Source: Bacteroides sp.
GTDB lineage: Bacteria > Bacteroidota > Bacteroidia > Bacteroidales > Muribaculaceae
Direction of reading: 5' to 3'
Length of the DNA: 64,000 nucleotides
Assembly (NCBI GenBank): GCA_014802325.1
Contig: JAAVCK010000010.1
Coordinates: 62,001-126,000, forward strand
In this document: positions 8,228-17,135 of the stretch, piece after piece
Numbering within the stretch: the stretch's first letter is position 1
Layout of the letters: each line of letters begins with the position of its first letter
Made by a program: the position numbers and the translations under genes
Notes under the pieces: model-generated
Seen by the model: only the letters and a program-made list of their open reading frames with translations
Databases searched by the model: none
Told to the model about the DNA's origin: nothing

Positions 8228-8698
8228 ATGGCTATTACATATATGACCAAGGAAGGTTACAAGAAAAAAATGGAAGAAATCGCATACCTCGAATCAGTGG
8301 AGCGTCCCCGCATCTCCGCAGCCATAGCCGAGGCCCGCGACAAAGGTGACCTTTCCGAGAACTCCGAATACGATGCCGCCAAGGAAGCGCAGGGTATGCT
8401 CGAAATGAAGATTTCGCAGCTCAAAGACCTCGTGGCCAACTCACGCATCATCGACGAAAGCAACCTCAACAACAACGAGGTACAGATACTCAACCGTGTA
8501 AAGATCAAAAACGTGGCCAATGGCATGACTATGGAATACACCATAGTAGCCGACTCCGAAGCCGACCTTAAGGAAAAGAAGATCGGCTCGTCCACCCCTA
8601 TTGCACAGGGTCTTCTCGGCCACAAGCTCGGCGAGGTAGTAGAAATAAAGGTGCCTGCCGGACTTATGAAATTTGAAATCGTGGAAATCAACTTCTGA
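8228..8698 (+). CDS. greA: Transcription elongation factor GreA
   Basis: A 156-residue Gre factor that enters the secondary channel of RNA polymerase and stimulates cleavage of backtracked RNA. The N-terminal coiled coil (about residues 1-75) carries the conserved acidic tip in DLSENSEYDAAKE. The C-terminal FKBP-like domain (about 80-156) includes NRVKIKNVANGMTMEYTIV and the family ending around LGHKLGEVVEIKVPAG. Full length, with the start supported by the upstream promoter and by the family N-terminus. The HIT gene follows after 5 nt and is surely cotranscribed. Confidence 0.96.
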   Translation: MAITYMTKEGYKKKMEEIAYLESVERPRISAAIAEARDKGDLSENSEYDAAKEAQGMLEMKISQLKDLVANSRIIDESNLNNNEVQILNRVKIKNVANGMTMEYTIVADSEADLKEKKIGSSTPIAQGLLGHKLGEVVEIKVPAGLMKFEIVEINF

Positions 8699-8703
8699 TA
8701 CGT

Positions 8704-9102
8704 ATGTCGACCATCTTCTCCAAGATAGCAGCAGGCGAAATCCCTTCATATAAGGTAGCCGAAGATGAAAAGCACTATGCATTTCTCGACATCAACCCCG
8801 TGGCTCCCGGCCACGTGCTGGTGATACCTCGCCGCGAAGTGAGCTACATATTCGACATGGAGGCCGATGAGTACGCCGATCTCACAGCATTTGCCCGCCG
8901 CGTGGCCAAGGCTCTCGAACGCGCCATGCCCTGCAAGCGCATAGGCGTGGCTGTGATAGGCCTCGAAGTACCTCATACCCACATCCACCTCATCCCGCTC
9001 AACAGCGAGAAGGATATGGATTTCAGCCACAAGACCACTCTGCCCGCCGACGAGATGCAGGCCATAGCCGACCGCATAGCAGCAGAAATGGACAAAGACT
9101 GA
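8704..9102 (+). CDS. HIT family nucleotide hydrolase/transferase
   Basis: A 132-residue histidine-triad protein (Hint-like) expected to hydrolyse nucleoside phosphoramidates or adenylates. It starts STIFSKIAAGEIPS, has the F-D-I-P-like FLDINPVAPGHVLVIPRR stretch, and ends the domain with the HxHxH triad in PHTHIHLIPL, whose middle histidine is the nucleophile. Length is typical. It lies 5 nt after greA, an arrangement common in this phylum, but the biological substrate is unknown. Confidence 0.93.
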   Translation: MSTIFSKIAAGEIPSYKVAEDEKHYAFLDINPVAPGHVLVIPRREVSYIFDMEADEYADLTAFARRVAKALERAMPCKRIGVAVIGLEVPHTHIHLIPLNSEKDMDFSHKTTLPADEMQAIADRIAAEMDKD

Positions 9103-9167
9103 CATCAATACGACTTTTACTATAATCCGGCCGCAAGATTCTCCTTTTTGGTGATTTTGTGGCCGGT

Positions 9168-9202
9168 TTTGCATACGATATTGGAAGTTTTTACTATATT
9201 TG
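9168..9202 (+). promoter_or_regulatory. Promoter of the AraC-family gene
   Basis: TTTG at 9168-9171, 23 nt spacer, TATATTTG at 9195-9202. The ATG at 9212 is only 10 nt beyond the -7 element, so the transcript would have almost no leader. Confidence 0.45.
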
Positions 9203-9211
9203 CCTACGATT

Positions 9212-10129
9212 ATGAACAATATAGTAAATCTTTCACAGCTTGTCGACATATCGCGGTACTCCACCGAATTCTCCCGTCTGGCCGATGACTATATATTCTC
9301 ACACTTCAATTCGGCCTCGGGCTTCCCGACATTCTCGTCGAGCCCGATCAAGATCAACGGATTCAGCTGGATGCTTTGTTACGAAGGTAACATCAACATA
9401 AATGTCAACCTCGAAAACATTTCGGTGCATAAAAACATGCTGCTCCTCACCAGTCCCGAGTCGATTATCGAAGTTAAGGATATCACGAGCGGACCGGTCG
9501 ACTTCTACACACTGTTCATTTCCCGGGAATTCATGCGCGACATAAATCTCGACGTCAACATACTCTCCACCATCCCTCGCCCGCGCGACGGCCGGCGCAT
9601 TCCTTGCATAGAAATCTCCGAGGGCGACGCAGCACTGTTTCGCCACTACTTCGAGCTGCTCCACCACAATACTACGCGAAACCGCGACGACATCTACGTG
9701 CGCTCTATCACCCGCTGCATCATAGCCGCCCTATGCTACCAGCTCATCCAGTCGGCACGCGACAGAGCCGACGCCGATATATCCGGAGAAGAGAGCGCAC
9801 CCACACGTTCGAGGCGCAATACATATGTCGACGACTTCATATCGCTGCTCCATCTCCACCACCGCTCGCAACGCGCCGTGTCGTTTTACGCATCCAAGCT
9901 CTTCATATCGCCCAAATACCTATCCCTCCTCATCAAGAAAGCCACAGGCAAGTCAGCCGCTCAGATGATCGACGAGTTTGTGATACTCGAAGCAAAAAAT
10001 CTGCTGCGGTTCTCGGGCAAAAATATCCAGCAGATAGCCTACGAGCTCAATTTTCCCAACCAATCATCGTTTGGCAAATATTTCAAGCACCTCACCGGCA
10101 TGTCGCCGTCAGAATACCAGCGCACATGA
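9212..10129 (+). CDS. AraC family transcriptional regulator
   Basis: A 305-residue regulator with a ligand- or interaction-type N-terminal half and a C-terminal AraC DNA-binding domain. The two helix-turn-helix units lie in about the last 95 residues: FISPKYLSLLIKKATGKSA and IQQIAYELNFPNQSSFGKYF, the latter followed by the family ending LTGMSPSEYQRT. The N-terminal part (GFSWMLCYEGNININ) fits a cupin-like fold. I chose ATG at 9212 over the in-frame TTG at 9200 because the -7 promoter element covers 9195-9202. Its stop overlaps the next start (ATGA), so it is coupled to the PAP2 phosphatase gene. What it senses is unknown. Confidence 0.88.
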   Translation: MNNIVNLSQLVDISRYSTEFSRLADDYIFSHFNSASGFPTFSSSPIKINGFSWMLCYEGNININVNLENISVHKNMLLLTSPESIIEVKDITSGPVDFYTLFISREFMRDINLDVNILSTIPRPRDGRRIPCIEISEGDAALFRHYFELLHHNTTRNRDDIYVRSITRCIIAALCYQLIQSARDRADADISGEESAPTRSRRNTYVDDFISLLHLHHRSQRAVSFYASKLFISPKYLSLLIKKATGKSAAQMIDEFVILEAKNLLRFSGKNIQQIAYELNFPNQSSFGKYFKHLTGMSPSEYQRT

Positions 10130-11361
10130 ACAGACTCCTCGCCATCATGATCCTGCTCGCCGCCACAATATGCGGCTTACGGGCCGAGAGCACTGACAGT
10201 ATATCGCCGCGGCGTTTTCCCACCGCAGGTATCGCCGCCCCCGCTGCAGGAGTGGCCGCAGCCTATTCGCTCAGCCGCATATATCCTCACGGCTCATTCG
10301 CGGTATTGAATCCCGGGAGTCACACATCGCGTGGCACCGGCGTGATGCAATACCTCCCCATCGCCACACCGTGGATACTGAAAGCCGCCGGAGTGCCCAC
10401 TACATCGTCGTGGGGACGCATGGCCGTGGCGCATGGTTCGGGCGTGATCATCAACGCCGCCATCACCTGGGGGCTGAAGCATATCGTTGACTCTCCCCGT
10501 CCCGACGCCACCGACTCCCGCTCATTTCCTTCCGGACACACCGCATGGGCCTTTGCCGGAGCCACAATGATTGAGCGCGAACTGGGAGCGACCTCATCGT
10601 GGTACACATGGGGTGCCTACACGTTTGCGTCGGCCATAGCTATGGAGCGTATGATCGACTCCCACCACTATCCCACCGATGTGGTGGCAGGTGCCTCGAT
10701 AGGTATCCTCGCCACACACGCCGGATATTACATAGCCGATCTCATCATGGGTCGCCGCGGCATAGAGCGATATGCCGCTCCATTTGAAGCTGCCGACGGC
10801 CTGTGCCCCGCACTGGTGCTCGACAATACTCTCCGCCTCCCGGTGGGGCCCGCCACCGCCGCTCCGGGCGTCAACGTAGAGCGACGTCCGGCACTCATCA
10901 CATCCATAGGCTACGAATACCCTGTAGGACGCTCCGTATCGCTCTCAGCCGCTGCCGAAGTGGAATCCATGCCCCTGGCTCTCGCTACGCCCGAAAATCG
11001 CATTATTTCCGGTCCTCTGACGTCGGCCGGTGTAGCTGCGTCTGCCAATGTCTGGTTTCCTCTTTCCGAGCGATTTCTTATGACTGCCACAGTATCGGCC
11101 GGCTGGCATCAGCGCTTCTCGCTCCACGCCACCGACGGCATGCTCACGGCAGGACGGTCCACGCCGCTCGCACGCATAAAAGCCGTGGCCACATACCGGC
11201 TCGCCCGACATCTATCGGTAGCCGCAGCTGCCGGATTGCAGGCTTCGGGCTACAAGTTCCGGATTGCCGAATCCGAGGAATACGGCATCTCTGCTCCCGC
11301 CACAACCAAAGGCACTGACATATCTCTATTGCTATCCATATCCACCCGCTATGAGTTCTGA
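10126..11361 (+). CDS. PAP2 phosphatase with C-terminal barrel-like domain
   Basis: A 411-residue secreted or membrane protein. Residues 1-20 form a signal peptide. The type 2 phosphatidic acid phosphatase motifs are all present: KHIVDSPRP at 118-126, PSGH at 135-138 and RMIDSHHYPTD at about 175-185, so lipid phosphate or undecaprenyl pyrophosphate hydrolysis is expected. From about residue 225 the sequence becomes alternating polar and hydrophobic and ends in RYEF, with a terminal Phe as in outer-membrane beta-barrels. Start chosen at the ATG overlapping the regulator's stop; the longer in-frame reading upstream is antisense-like noise within the AraC gene. The helicase gene begins inside its last codons. 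Confidence 0.87.
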   Translation: MNRLLAIMILLAATICGLRAESTDSISPRRFPTAGIAAPAAGVAAAYSLSRIYPHGSFAVLNPGSHTSRGTGVMQYLPIATPWILKAAGVPTTSSWGRMAVAHGSGVIINAAITWGLKHIVDSPRPDATDSRSFPSGHTAWAFAGATMIERELGATSSWYTWGAYTFASAIAMERMIDSHHYPTDVVAGASIGILATHAGYYIADLIMGRRGIERYAAPFEAADGLCPALVLDNTLRLPVGPATAAPGVNVERRPALITSIGYEYPVGRSVSLSAAAEVESMPLALATPENRIISGPLTSAGVAASANVWFPLSERFLMTATVSAGWHQRFSLHATDGMLTAGRSTPLARIKAVATYRLARHLSVAAAAGLQASGYKFRIAESEEYGISAPATTKGTDISLLLSISTRYEF

Positions 11362-12808
11362 CACGGCATCCGCACCCATATCCACCACCGAGTTCACCGA
11401 CATGATTCTCGGCCAACTGCCGTTCACCCCCAACACCCAGCAGCGTCTGGTGGCCGGAGCGCTGGCACGATTCTGCTCGTCGTCCACACCAAGCGACTCT
11501 GTATTTATTCTGGCCGGATATGCCGGCACGGGCAAGACGTCGCTCATAGGCGCTCTGGTGAAGGCTCTCACGGCCATACGCATACCGGTAGTACTCCTCG
11601 CGCCCACGGGCCGCGCCGCCAAGGTGTTCAGCACTTCGGCTTCATATCCGGCATCGACCATACACCGCCGCATATACTACGGCGCCACACGCCTGCTTGA
11701 ACACTCACATGCCGTGCGCGACAACAAGACACCCGGCGCGGTATTCATAGTTGACGAAGCCTCGATGATAGGCGACTCCACCGCCGATGCCGAAGGTAAT
11801 CCCGGCTCTGGACTGCTCGAAGACCTGCTGCAACACGTATTCACGGGCGAGGGATGCCGACTGATACTCTCGGGCGATACCGCTCAGCTCCCGCCGGTGG
11901 GGACGGACCTCTCTCCTGCCATGAGTCCCGCACGGCTCAAGGAGATGGGGCTGCACGTGTCGCGCGCCACACTCACCGATACGGCCCGCCAGCAGCGCGA
12001 CTCGGGAATACTGCGCAACGCCACTCTGCTGCGGCGCTCCATGCTTGCCGACCCTCTGCCTCGCCCGCGCCTTTTACAGGCCGGTCTTGACGACGTGAAT
12101 GTGGCTACCGGCGAGGATATTATCGACGTCATCGCCCAATGTTACAGCCGTGACACCCCCGACGAGACCATCCTTATCACACGCTCCAACAAGCGCGCCG
12201 TGGCCTTTAATCTCGCCGTGAGGTCGCAGATACTCTACAGCGAGGAAGAGCTGTGCAGAGGCGAGCGGCTGATGATAGCGCGCAACAACTACACATATTC
12301 CACAAAAATAAAGGATCTCGACTTCATAGCCAACGGCGACATGGCCGTGGTGACCCACGTCAATGCCACCGAACAGCGCTACGGATTCCGCTTTGCCGAC
12401 GTGACGCTGCGGCTCACCCACCACGACAAGGAAATTGACTGCAAGATAATCCTCGACACTCTCACGAGCGAATATCCCTCGCTTTCGCGCGAACAGATGG
12501 AGAAACTGGCCATGGCGCGCATGGATGACCCGGAGGTCAATCCGCCAGGCACACCCGACAGCACCCGGCTGTCGCGTCTGCGCAGCGATGTGTATTTCAA
12601 TGCTCTTCAGGTCAAGTATGCCTATGCCATTACCTGCCACAAGGCGCAGGGCTCGCAGTGGCGCAACGTGATTGTGGACCTCGGAGGGATAGCCGAAGAC
12701 GCTATGGGCCTCGACTTTTATCGCTGGCTTTACACGGCAGTGTCGCGCGCCACCCGGAGGCTGTATTTCCTCAACCCCTCGATTCAGATCGACGGCCATA
12801 AAGATTGA
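11351..12808 (+). CDS. RecD-like AAA/superfamily 1 DNA helicase
   Basis: A 485-residue ATP-dependent helicase related to RecD2/Dda. Walker A is GYAGTGKT at 56-63, Walker B VFIVDEASM at about 131-139, then SGDTAQLPPVG (motif III), and the C-terminal UvrD-type motif TCHKAQGSQW with YTAVSRA (motif VI) near the end. There is no RecBCD partner gene nearby, so it likely acts alone in DNA repair or replication. The ATG at 11351 overlaps the PAP2 gene by 11 nt; the further in-frame ATG upstream lies deep inside that gene and was rejected. Length is in the normal range for this Bacteroidetes family. Confidence 0.88.
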   Translation: MSSDTASAPISTTEFTDMILGQLPFTPNTQQRLVAGALARFCSSSTPSDSVFILAGYAGTGKTSLIGALVKALTAIRIPVVLLAPTGRAAKVFSTSASYPASTIHRRIYYGATRLLEHSHAVRDNKTPGAVFIVDEASMIGDSTADAEGNPGSGLLEDLLQHVFTGEGCRLILSGDTAQLPPVGTDLSPAMSPARLKEMGLHVSRATLTDTARQQRDSGILRNATLLRRSMLADPLPRPRLLQAGLDDVNVATGEDIIDVIAQCYSRDTPDETILITRSNKRAVAFNLAVRSQILYSEEELCRGERLMIARNNYTYSTKIKDLDFIANGDMAVVTHVNATEQRYGFRFADVTLRLTHHDKEIDCKIILDTLTSEYPSLSREQMEKLAMARMDDPEVNPPGTPDSTRLSRLRSDVYFNALQVKYAYAITCHKAQGSQWRNVIVDLGGIAEDAMGLDFYRWLYTAVSRATRRLYFLNPSIQIDGHKD

Positions 12809-13156
12809 TACAAAGCTTGATATAAAGAGGGAGTCTGTGTCAAAATTAGACTTTTTCAAAACGGGTACAAGCGTCCACAGGACGCTGAATTAATAGTAGC
12901 CCGGGGCGCCGTAGCTCTGCGGAGGCGCCCCGGGTAAAAGGTAGAGATCCAATAGGCGCCCGAAAGGCCGCCGAATAAAAAGCATATCAACAGGTTAAAC
13001 AATCGGCGGCCTTGCGGACGCCTTAGTTAACGTGCCAATAACCGGCGCCGCCTCCGCAAAGCTACGGCGGCGCCGGTTACGAAAAAGTCAATGCCCTGCG
13101 GGCATTCTTTAATAATTTTGACACAGCCTCGGCGATATATTTAGCAATTTCCTTTC
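12809..13156. other. Convergent intergenic region
   Basis: 348 nt between the helicase stop and the ftsZ stop, almost wholly occupied by the palindromic element at 12831-13130. No gene or promoter was seen. Confidence 0.7.
12831..13130. repeat. 300-bp palindromic element with terminal inverted repeats
   Basis: The ends are GAGTCTGTGTCAAAATTA at 12831-12848 and its reverse complement (one mismatch) at 13113-13130. Inside are mirrored modules: GACTTTTTC at 12849-12857 and GAAAAAGTC at 13081-13089; large hairpins at 12900-12934 and 13039-13079 sharing the core GTAGCTYTGCGGAGGC in opposite orientation; and arms at 12954-12974 and 13003-13023 that match in 19 of 21 positions. Small extra hairpins lie at 12871-12885 and 13091-13105. 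No protein is encoded. It fills the space between the helicase and ftsZ stops and could also terminate both. Confidence 0.85.
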
Positions 13157-14554
13157 TCAGAACGAGAACATGCGTCCCTTCTCACCTGCAGGTTCTGACG
13201 CAGGGGGAGTCGTAGCGGTCTGACCGTTTTTGACCTGCTCCACCAGCTTGCGGTCGCGGCGATATGTGGGAGTCTTCTCAAGCAGGTCGCATATCTCGTC
13301 ATCGTCGAGCTGATTGTCACCGAGTATGATATACGATGCACGCTCCTTACCACCGAAGAGATTGTCGATCTTGCCCTTGCCATACTCCTCGGTGATACGA
13401 TGATCGTCGATAGCGGCGGCAGCGGGTTTAGGCTTGACCTCGGCAGGCTGTTCGGGGGTGAACACTATGGTTTCGACCTGACCCTGACCCTGACGCTCAG
13501 GCTCAGCCTTCGGCTGAACGGGCGCGGGAGTACGTTCCTCACCATCCTTAATGGTCACATCAAATCCGGTAGCGAGAATGGTCATCTTCACTTTTTCACC
13601 GAGCGACTCGTCGAAAGCCACACCCCAAATCACCTTCACGTCGGGATTGATCGACGAGATGAAGTCGGTGATCTCGTTGACCTCCGACATGCGGAATGTG
13701 TTTTGAGCCTCGCGCGAGAAGAACAGGTTAAATAGCAGACGCTTCGAGCCCATAATGTCGCGGTCCTTGAGCAGAGGCGAGTTGAGGGCATCCTCGATAG
13801 CCTGAGTCACACGATGCTCACCTTCGCCGTAGCCCGACGAGATGATTGCGGCGCCACCATTGCGCAGCGTGGCATTTATATCCTTGAAATCGAGGTTGAT
13901 ATGGCCGGTCGACGTGATGATTTCCGAAAGAGAGCGGGCAGCTACGGCGAGGGTATCGTCAGCCTTGCCGAAGGCATTGATAAAGTCGAGGTCGCCGTAA
14001 ATGTCGCTCAGGCGCTCATTGTTGACCACGAGGAGCGAGTCCACATGCTTGGCCATCTCATCGGCACCCGCTATGGCCTGACGGATTTTCCACTGACCCT
14101 CGAAAAGGAAGGGTATGGTGACAATACCGATGGTGAGCATACCTTTCTCGCGGGCTATACGCGCCACCACGGGAGCGGCACCCGTGCCTGTGCCTCCACC
14201 CATACCGGCGGTGACAAATACCATCTGAGTCTCGTCGTCGAAAAGCGTAGCTATCTTATCGGCACACTCCTCGGCATACTGACGCGCTACCTCGGGATCG
14301 CCTCCGGCGCCCAGGCCGTCGCCAATCTCCATGCGCAGGGGCACTTTGGAGTTCTGAAGAGCCTGCCGGTCAGTGTTGATATTCACAAACGATACTTCCC
14401 TGATACCGGTCTTATACATGTGGTCGACGGCATTATTACCGCCGCCTCCCACGCCGATGGCCTTGATGTACACGCGGTGGGCAGGAGTTTCGGTGTAGAA
14501 ATCCTGAGCATTGTCGAGATTATCGATATGGCTGCTTATATTCTGGTTGTCCAT
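13157..14554 (-). CDS. ftsZ: Cell division protein FtsZ
   Basis: A 465-residue tubulin-like GTPase that forms the Z-ring. The tubulin signature GGGTGTG lies at 119-125, the N-terminal [10 protein letters not shown] loop at 34-42, and the T7 catalytic loop reads INLDFKDI at 219-226 with both acidic residues kept (other phyla usually have DFADV). The GTPase core ends near residue 330; a linker rich in Pro, Glu and Lys follows, with a conserved tail near the C-terminus (YLRRDRK-like [11 protein letters not shown]). It is longer than E. coli FtsZ because of the linker. It is the last gene of the dcw cluster, 81 nt after ftsA. Confidence 0.97.
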   Translation of the reverse strand: MDNQNISSHIDNLDNAQDFYTETPAHRVYIKAIGVGGGGNNAVDHMYKTGIREVSFVNINTDRQALQNSKVPLRMEIGDGLGAGGDPEVARQYAEECADKIATLFDDETQMVFVTAGMGGGTGTGAAPVVARIAREKGMLTIGIVTIPFLFEGQWKIRQAIAGADEMAKHVDSLLVVNNERLSDIYGDLDFINAFGKADDTLAVAARSLSEIITSTGHINLDFKDINATLRNGGAAIISSGYGEGEHRVTQAIEDALNSPLLKDRDIMGSKRLLFNLFFSREAQNTFRMSEVNEITDFISSINPDVKVIWGVAFDESLGEKVKMTILATGFDVTIKDGEERTPAPVQPKAEPERQGQGQVETIVFTPEQPAEVKPKPAAAAIDDHRITEEYGKGKIDNLFGGKERASYIILGDNQLDDDEICDLLEKTPTYRRDRKLVEQVKNGQTATTPPASEPAGEKGRMFSF

Positions 14555-14635
14555 AACTGGATGCTGAGTATTAATCTGTAGTTAAGTGTGGTTTATGTAG
14601 TGTAATTATTATTTATCGGGAGAGAGAGAAATGTG

Positions 14636-16171
14636 TCAATCATCTGCATCCTCATCGTCTTCGTCGCTCGGTTCGGAGAGCAGGTCGGCTACCCTGGAAG
14701 TAAACTTACCCCACAGACTTCCGAGACCCGTCCTCGGCTTACCCTGAGTCGGGGCAGCCGGAGCGGAAACTTCCGGGTTGGACTGCGCCGTAACAGTAGG
14801 AGCTGCGGGAGCAGGGGCAGGCGCAGGGGCAGGGGCTGGGGCCGGGGCAGGGGCTGGGGCCGGGGCAGGGGCATGAGCCGGTGCAGGTGCGGGGGCAGGT
14901 GCAGGTGCCGCGGGGCGGGGAGAGTAATAGTTGCCCGGGGTATTAATCGGGGCAGAGGTGGGAGCGGGGGCAGGTCGCTCGGGCTCGGACATGATGACGG
15001 GTGTGCTCTCAGGCACAAATACCGGCTCGGTGACGTTGAGCGGCATGCACTGCTCGGGTGCCACTGAGGCGGCTGCCAGCACGGATATCACGTCTACGGC
15101 ATCGCTCGGTGTGATTCTGCTGTCATTGATACGCACTTTAGCACCCGGCACACCGGCACGCACCTTCATACCGGTCTCGGCCTGAAGACGCTGATTGAAA
15201 TTGGTCAGGCGTGCACCGCGACCCACTATCACTATGCCGGCGGGAAGGAGATCGGCGCTGAATCCCGCAGCCTTGATGCGGGCCACTATGTTGACTATGA
15301 TTTCGCCGGCACGGGCCGACACATAGTTGTTGATATCGGCATATTCGCGTGAAGCGCTTCCGGCGCCGGAGTTGTCGGCAAGGGGCTGTGCATTTCCGCC
15401 GTCGATCTTAAGCTCCTCGGCGCGCTCTTCCAGATGGTTGAGCGAGGTGATGTCGCGGGTGATGTTGCGTGAGCCCATGGGAATGGTGGCCAGATACTGG
15501 AGCACACCGTGCTTGTATATCGACACCGTGGTGGTCTCCGCTCCGAAGTCGACCAACGCACATCCGAGACGCTTCTCATCGGTCAGCAACACCAGATCGG
15601 CTTCGGCTATCTGACGCACGAAAAAGTCATTGATACGAAGTCCCAGACGCTCTTTTACCACATGATTGAGATTGCGCCATATCTGGTTGCGCAGCGATAT
15701 TACATTCAGCTTGGCCTGTATATGATGTCCGTATGTGCCCACGGGGCGCGACACGGGAGCATTGTCGACGCGGAACTCGCGGGGCGTCACATCCACCACC
15801 TTGCGGTCTTCGAGCGGCTGCTGGAGCGCTTCGCGGGTTATATCCTCGATCAGGGCGGCGGTGATTTCCATCTCGTCGGGCAGTCGGCGGTCAACTTCCA
15901 CCACGTTCGAGGCAAGCGAGCGTCCGCCTACCGAGAGATACACACCGGTGATGGTGCGGTCAGGCTCGCGGGCTTCGAGGCGCTTTATCACTGTGGTGAT
16001 GGCCTCGGCCACTTCGGCCACATTGCGGATGAGGCCGTAGCGCACGCTATCGGTGAGCTTTTCCTCTTCGATTGCTTTAACTGTGAGCGCGCCGGTGGGT
16101 TCTACCTCGCCTATGGCTCCTTTTATTTTCGAGCTGCCTATCTCAAGGGCGACAATTAGTTTTTCTTCCAT
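14636..16171 (-). CDS. ftsA: Cell division protein FtsA
   Basis: A 511-residue actin-like ATPase that anchors FtsZ to the membrane and recruits later division proteins. The N-terminus LIVALEIGSSKIKGAIGE is phosphate loop 1, and GCALVDFGAETTTVSIY is the second phosphate-binding region. From about residue 418 to 456 there is an almost pure Ala-Pro repeat (plus strand 14804-14920), followed by the amphipathic stretch LGSLWGKFTSRVADLL, which fits the membrane-targeting helix, and a short Asp/Glu tail. The usual family length is 410-450, so the extra length is mainly this linker. It lies between ftsQ and ftsZ. Confidence 0.96.
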   Translation of the reverse strand: MEEKLIVALEIGSSKIKGAIGEVEPTGALTVKAIEEEKLTDSVRYGLIRNVAEVAEAITTVIKRLEAREPDRTITGVYLSVGGRSLASNVVEVDRRLPDEMEITAALIEDITREALQQPLEDRKVVDVTPREFRVDNAPVSRPVGTYGHHIQAKLNVISLRNQIWRNLNHVVKERLGLRINDFFVRQIAEADLVLLTDEKRLGCALVDFGAETTTVSIYKHGVLQYLATIPMGSRNITRDITSLNHLEERAEELKIDGGNAQPLADNSGAGSASREYADINNYVSARAGEIIVNIVARIKAAGFSADLLPAGIVIVGRGARLTNFNQRLQAETGMKVRAGVPGAKVRINDSRITPSDAVDVISVLAAASVAPEQCMPLNVTEPVFVPESTPVIMSEPERPAPAPTSAPINTPGNYYSPRPAAPAPAPAPAPAHAPAPAPAPAPAPAPAPAPAPAPAAPTVTAQSNPEVSAPAAPTQGKPRTGLGSLWGKFTSRVADLLSEPSDEDDEDADD

Positions 16172-16218
16172 AGCTGATGTGTGTCAGGGATATGTGGTAT
16201 AACGGAGGGATGTTTCAA

Positions 16219-17130
16219 TCAAGGGTTAGCTGGTTTGGCCTTCTTGGCCGGAATAGGTCTCTCGCTGTGGGCTTTCTGGCCGGGCAGGGTGCGTCCGGGA
16301 GCCACATTCTCGGCTGTGAGCATCACGGTGGTGTCCACCGCCTCGTCATCGTCCAGGCCGAAAGCTCTCGCCGGATTAAGGTGCTTCTTGCGGCGCGTAG
16401 CCACGATCTGTCCGCGCCATTTGAGCGAGATGGTATCGTAGGCATCGTAGCCGCGGCGGCTGAGCACTTCGGTGTAGAAGCGGTTCAGGCGGTGAAACTT
16501 ATCGGAGAGATTGTCGGGTGTGCCAAGTAGCACCACATGGTCGCGTATTGCTGGCACGAGCACTACCTCGGCGGGCGAGTTGGCTTCTATCATGGTGACA
16601 TAGCGGCTCCAAAGCGAGTCGGAGGCTATGAAGTCGATCAGCGGCAACAGACTCTCGGGCGTAAACACCGTATCGGTCTGCGGGAAATGTCCGGCTATCA
16701 CGGGCACATCCTTGTGGTAACGCGCTGTAGCGGTGACGCGCTTGCCCGAACGGTTGATGTAGTACGAGCTGTCGCCGTCAAACACTCGGGCCACCGGTAT
16801 GATGGGAGTGACTTTAATCTCGATCTTTCCGTCGGTGAATGTCTCCACACTCACATCCTCGATCTTGTCGATAGCAAGGAGGGTGCGCTTGATGGCCTGC
16901 GGATTGATCTCGCGCAGATACATGCCCGAAGTCAACGCGGGAAGCGAATCAAGCTCACGCATCAGCTCGCCGGCGGTCACAAACGGGTTGGGGGAGTTGT
17001 CGTCGACAGTCACGGTCATACCCGTGCAGCGCACATCGTCGGCGGCATGTGCGGTCACGAAGATCATCACCACCAGATAGGCGGCGAGAATCACCGAGAG
17101 AACTATGGGCACATACCGTTTCAGATTCAT
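16219..17130 (-). CDS. ftsQ: Cell division protein FtsQ
   Basis: A 303-residue single-pass divisome protein. Residues 7-29 form the membrane segment (VPIVLSVILAAYLVVMIFV), followed by a POTRA-like part (about 35-110) and a beta domain (about 115-240). Sequence conservation in this family is low; the call rests on topology, size and position between murC and ftsA. The C-terminal 60 residues are rich in Lys, Pro and Ala and look disordered. It begins 5 nt after murC ends. Confidence 0.85.
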   Translation of the reverse strand: MNLKRYVPIVLSVILAAYLVVMIFVTAHAADDVRCTGMTVTVDDNSPNPFVTAGELMRELDSLPALTSGMYLREINPQAIKRTLLAIDKIEDVSVETFTDGKIEIKVTPIIPVARVFDGDSSYYINRSGKRVTATARYHKDVPVIAGHFPQTDTVFTPESLLPLIDFIASDSLWSRYVTMIEANSPAEVVLVPAIRDHVVLLGTPDNLSDKFHRLNRFYTEVLSRRGYDAYDTISLKWRGQIVATRRKKHLNPARAFGLDDDEAVDTTVMLTAENVAPGRTLPGQKAHSERPIPAKKAKPANP

Positions 17131-17135
17131 AATAT

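Noticed and set aside
9604-10125. N-terminal extension of the PAP2 gene
   Set aside because: The 174 extra codons lie within the AraC-type gene in another frame and precede a perfect signal peptide starting at 10126.
14633-15067. 144-codon Arg/Gly-rich frame antisense to ftsA
   Set aside because: Produced by the Ala-Pro repeat of FtsA read in reverse; low complexity.
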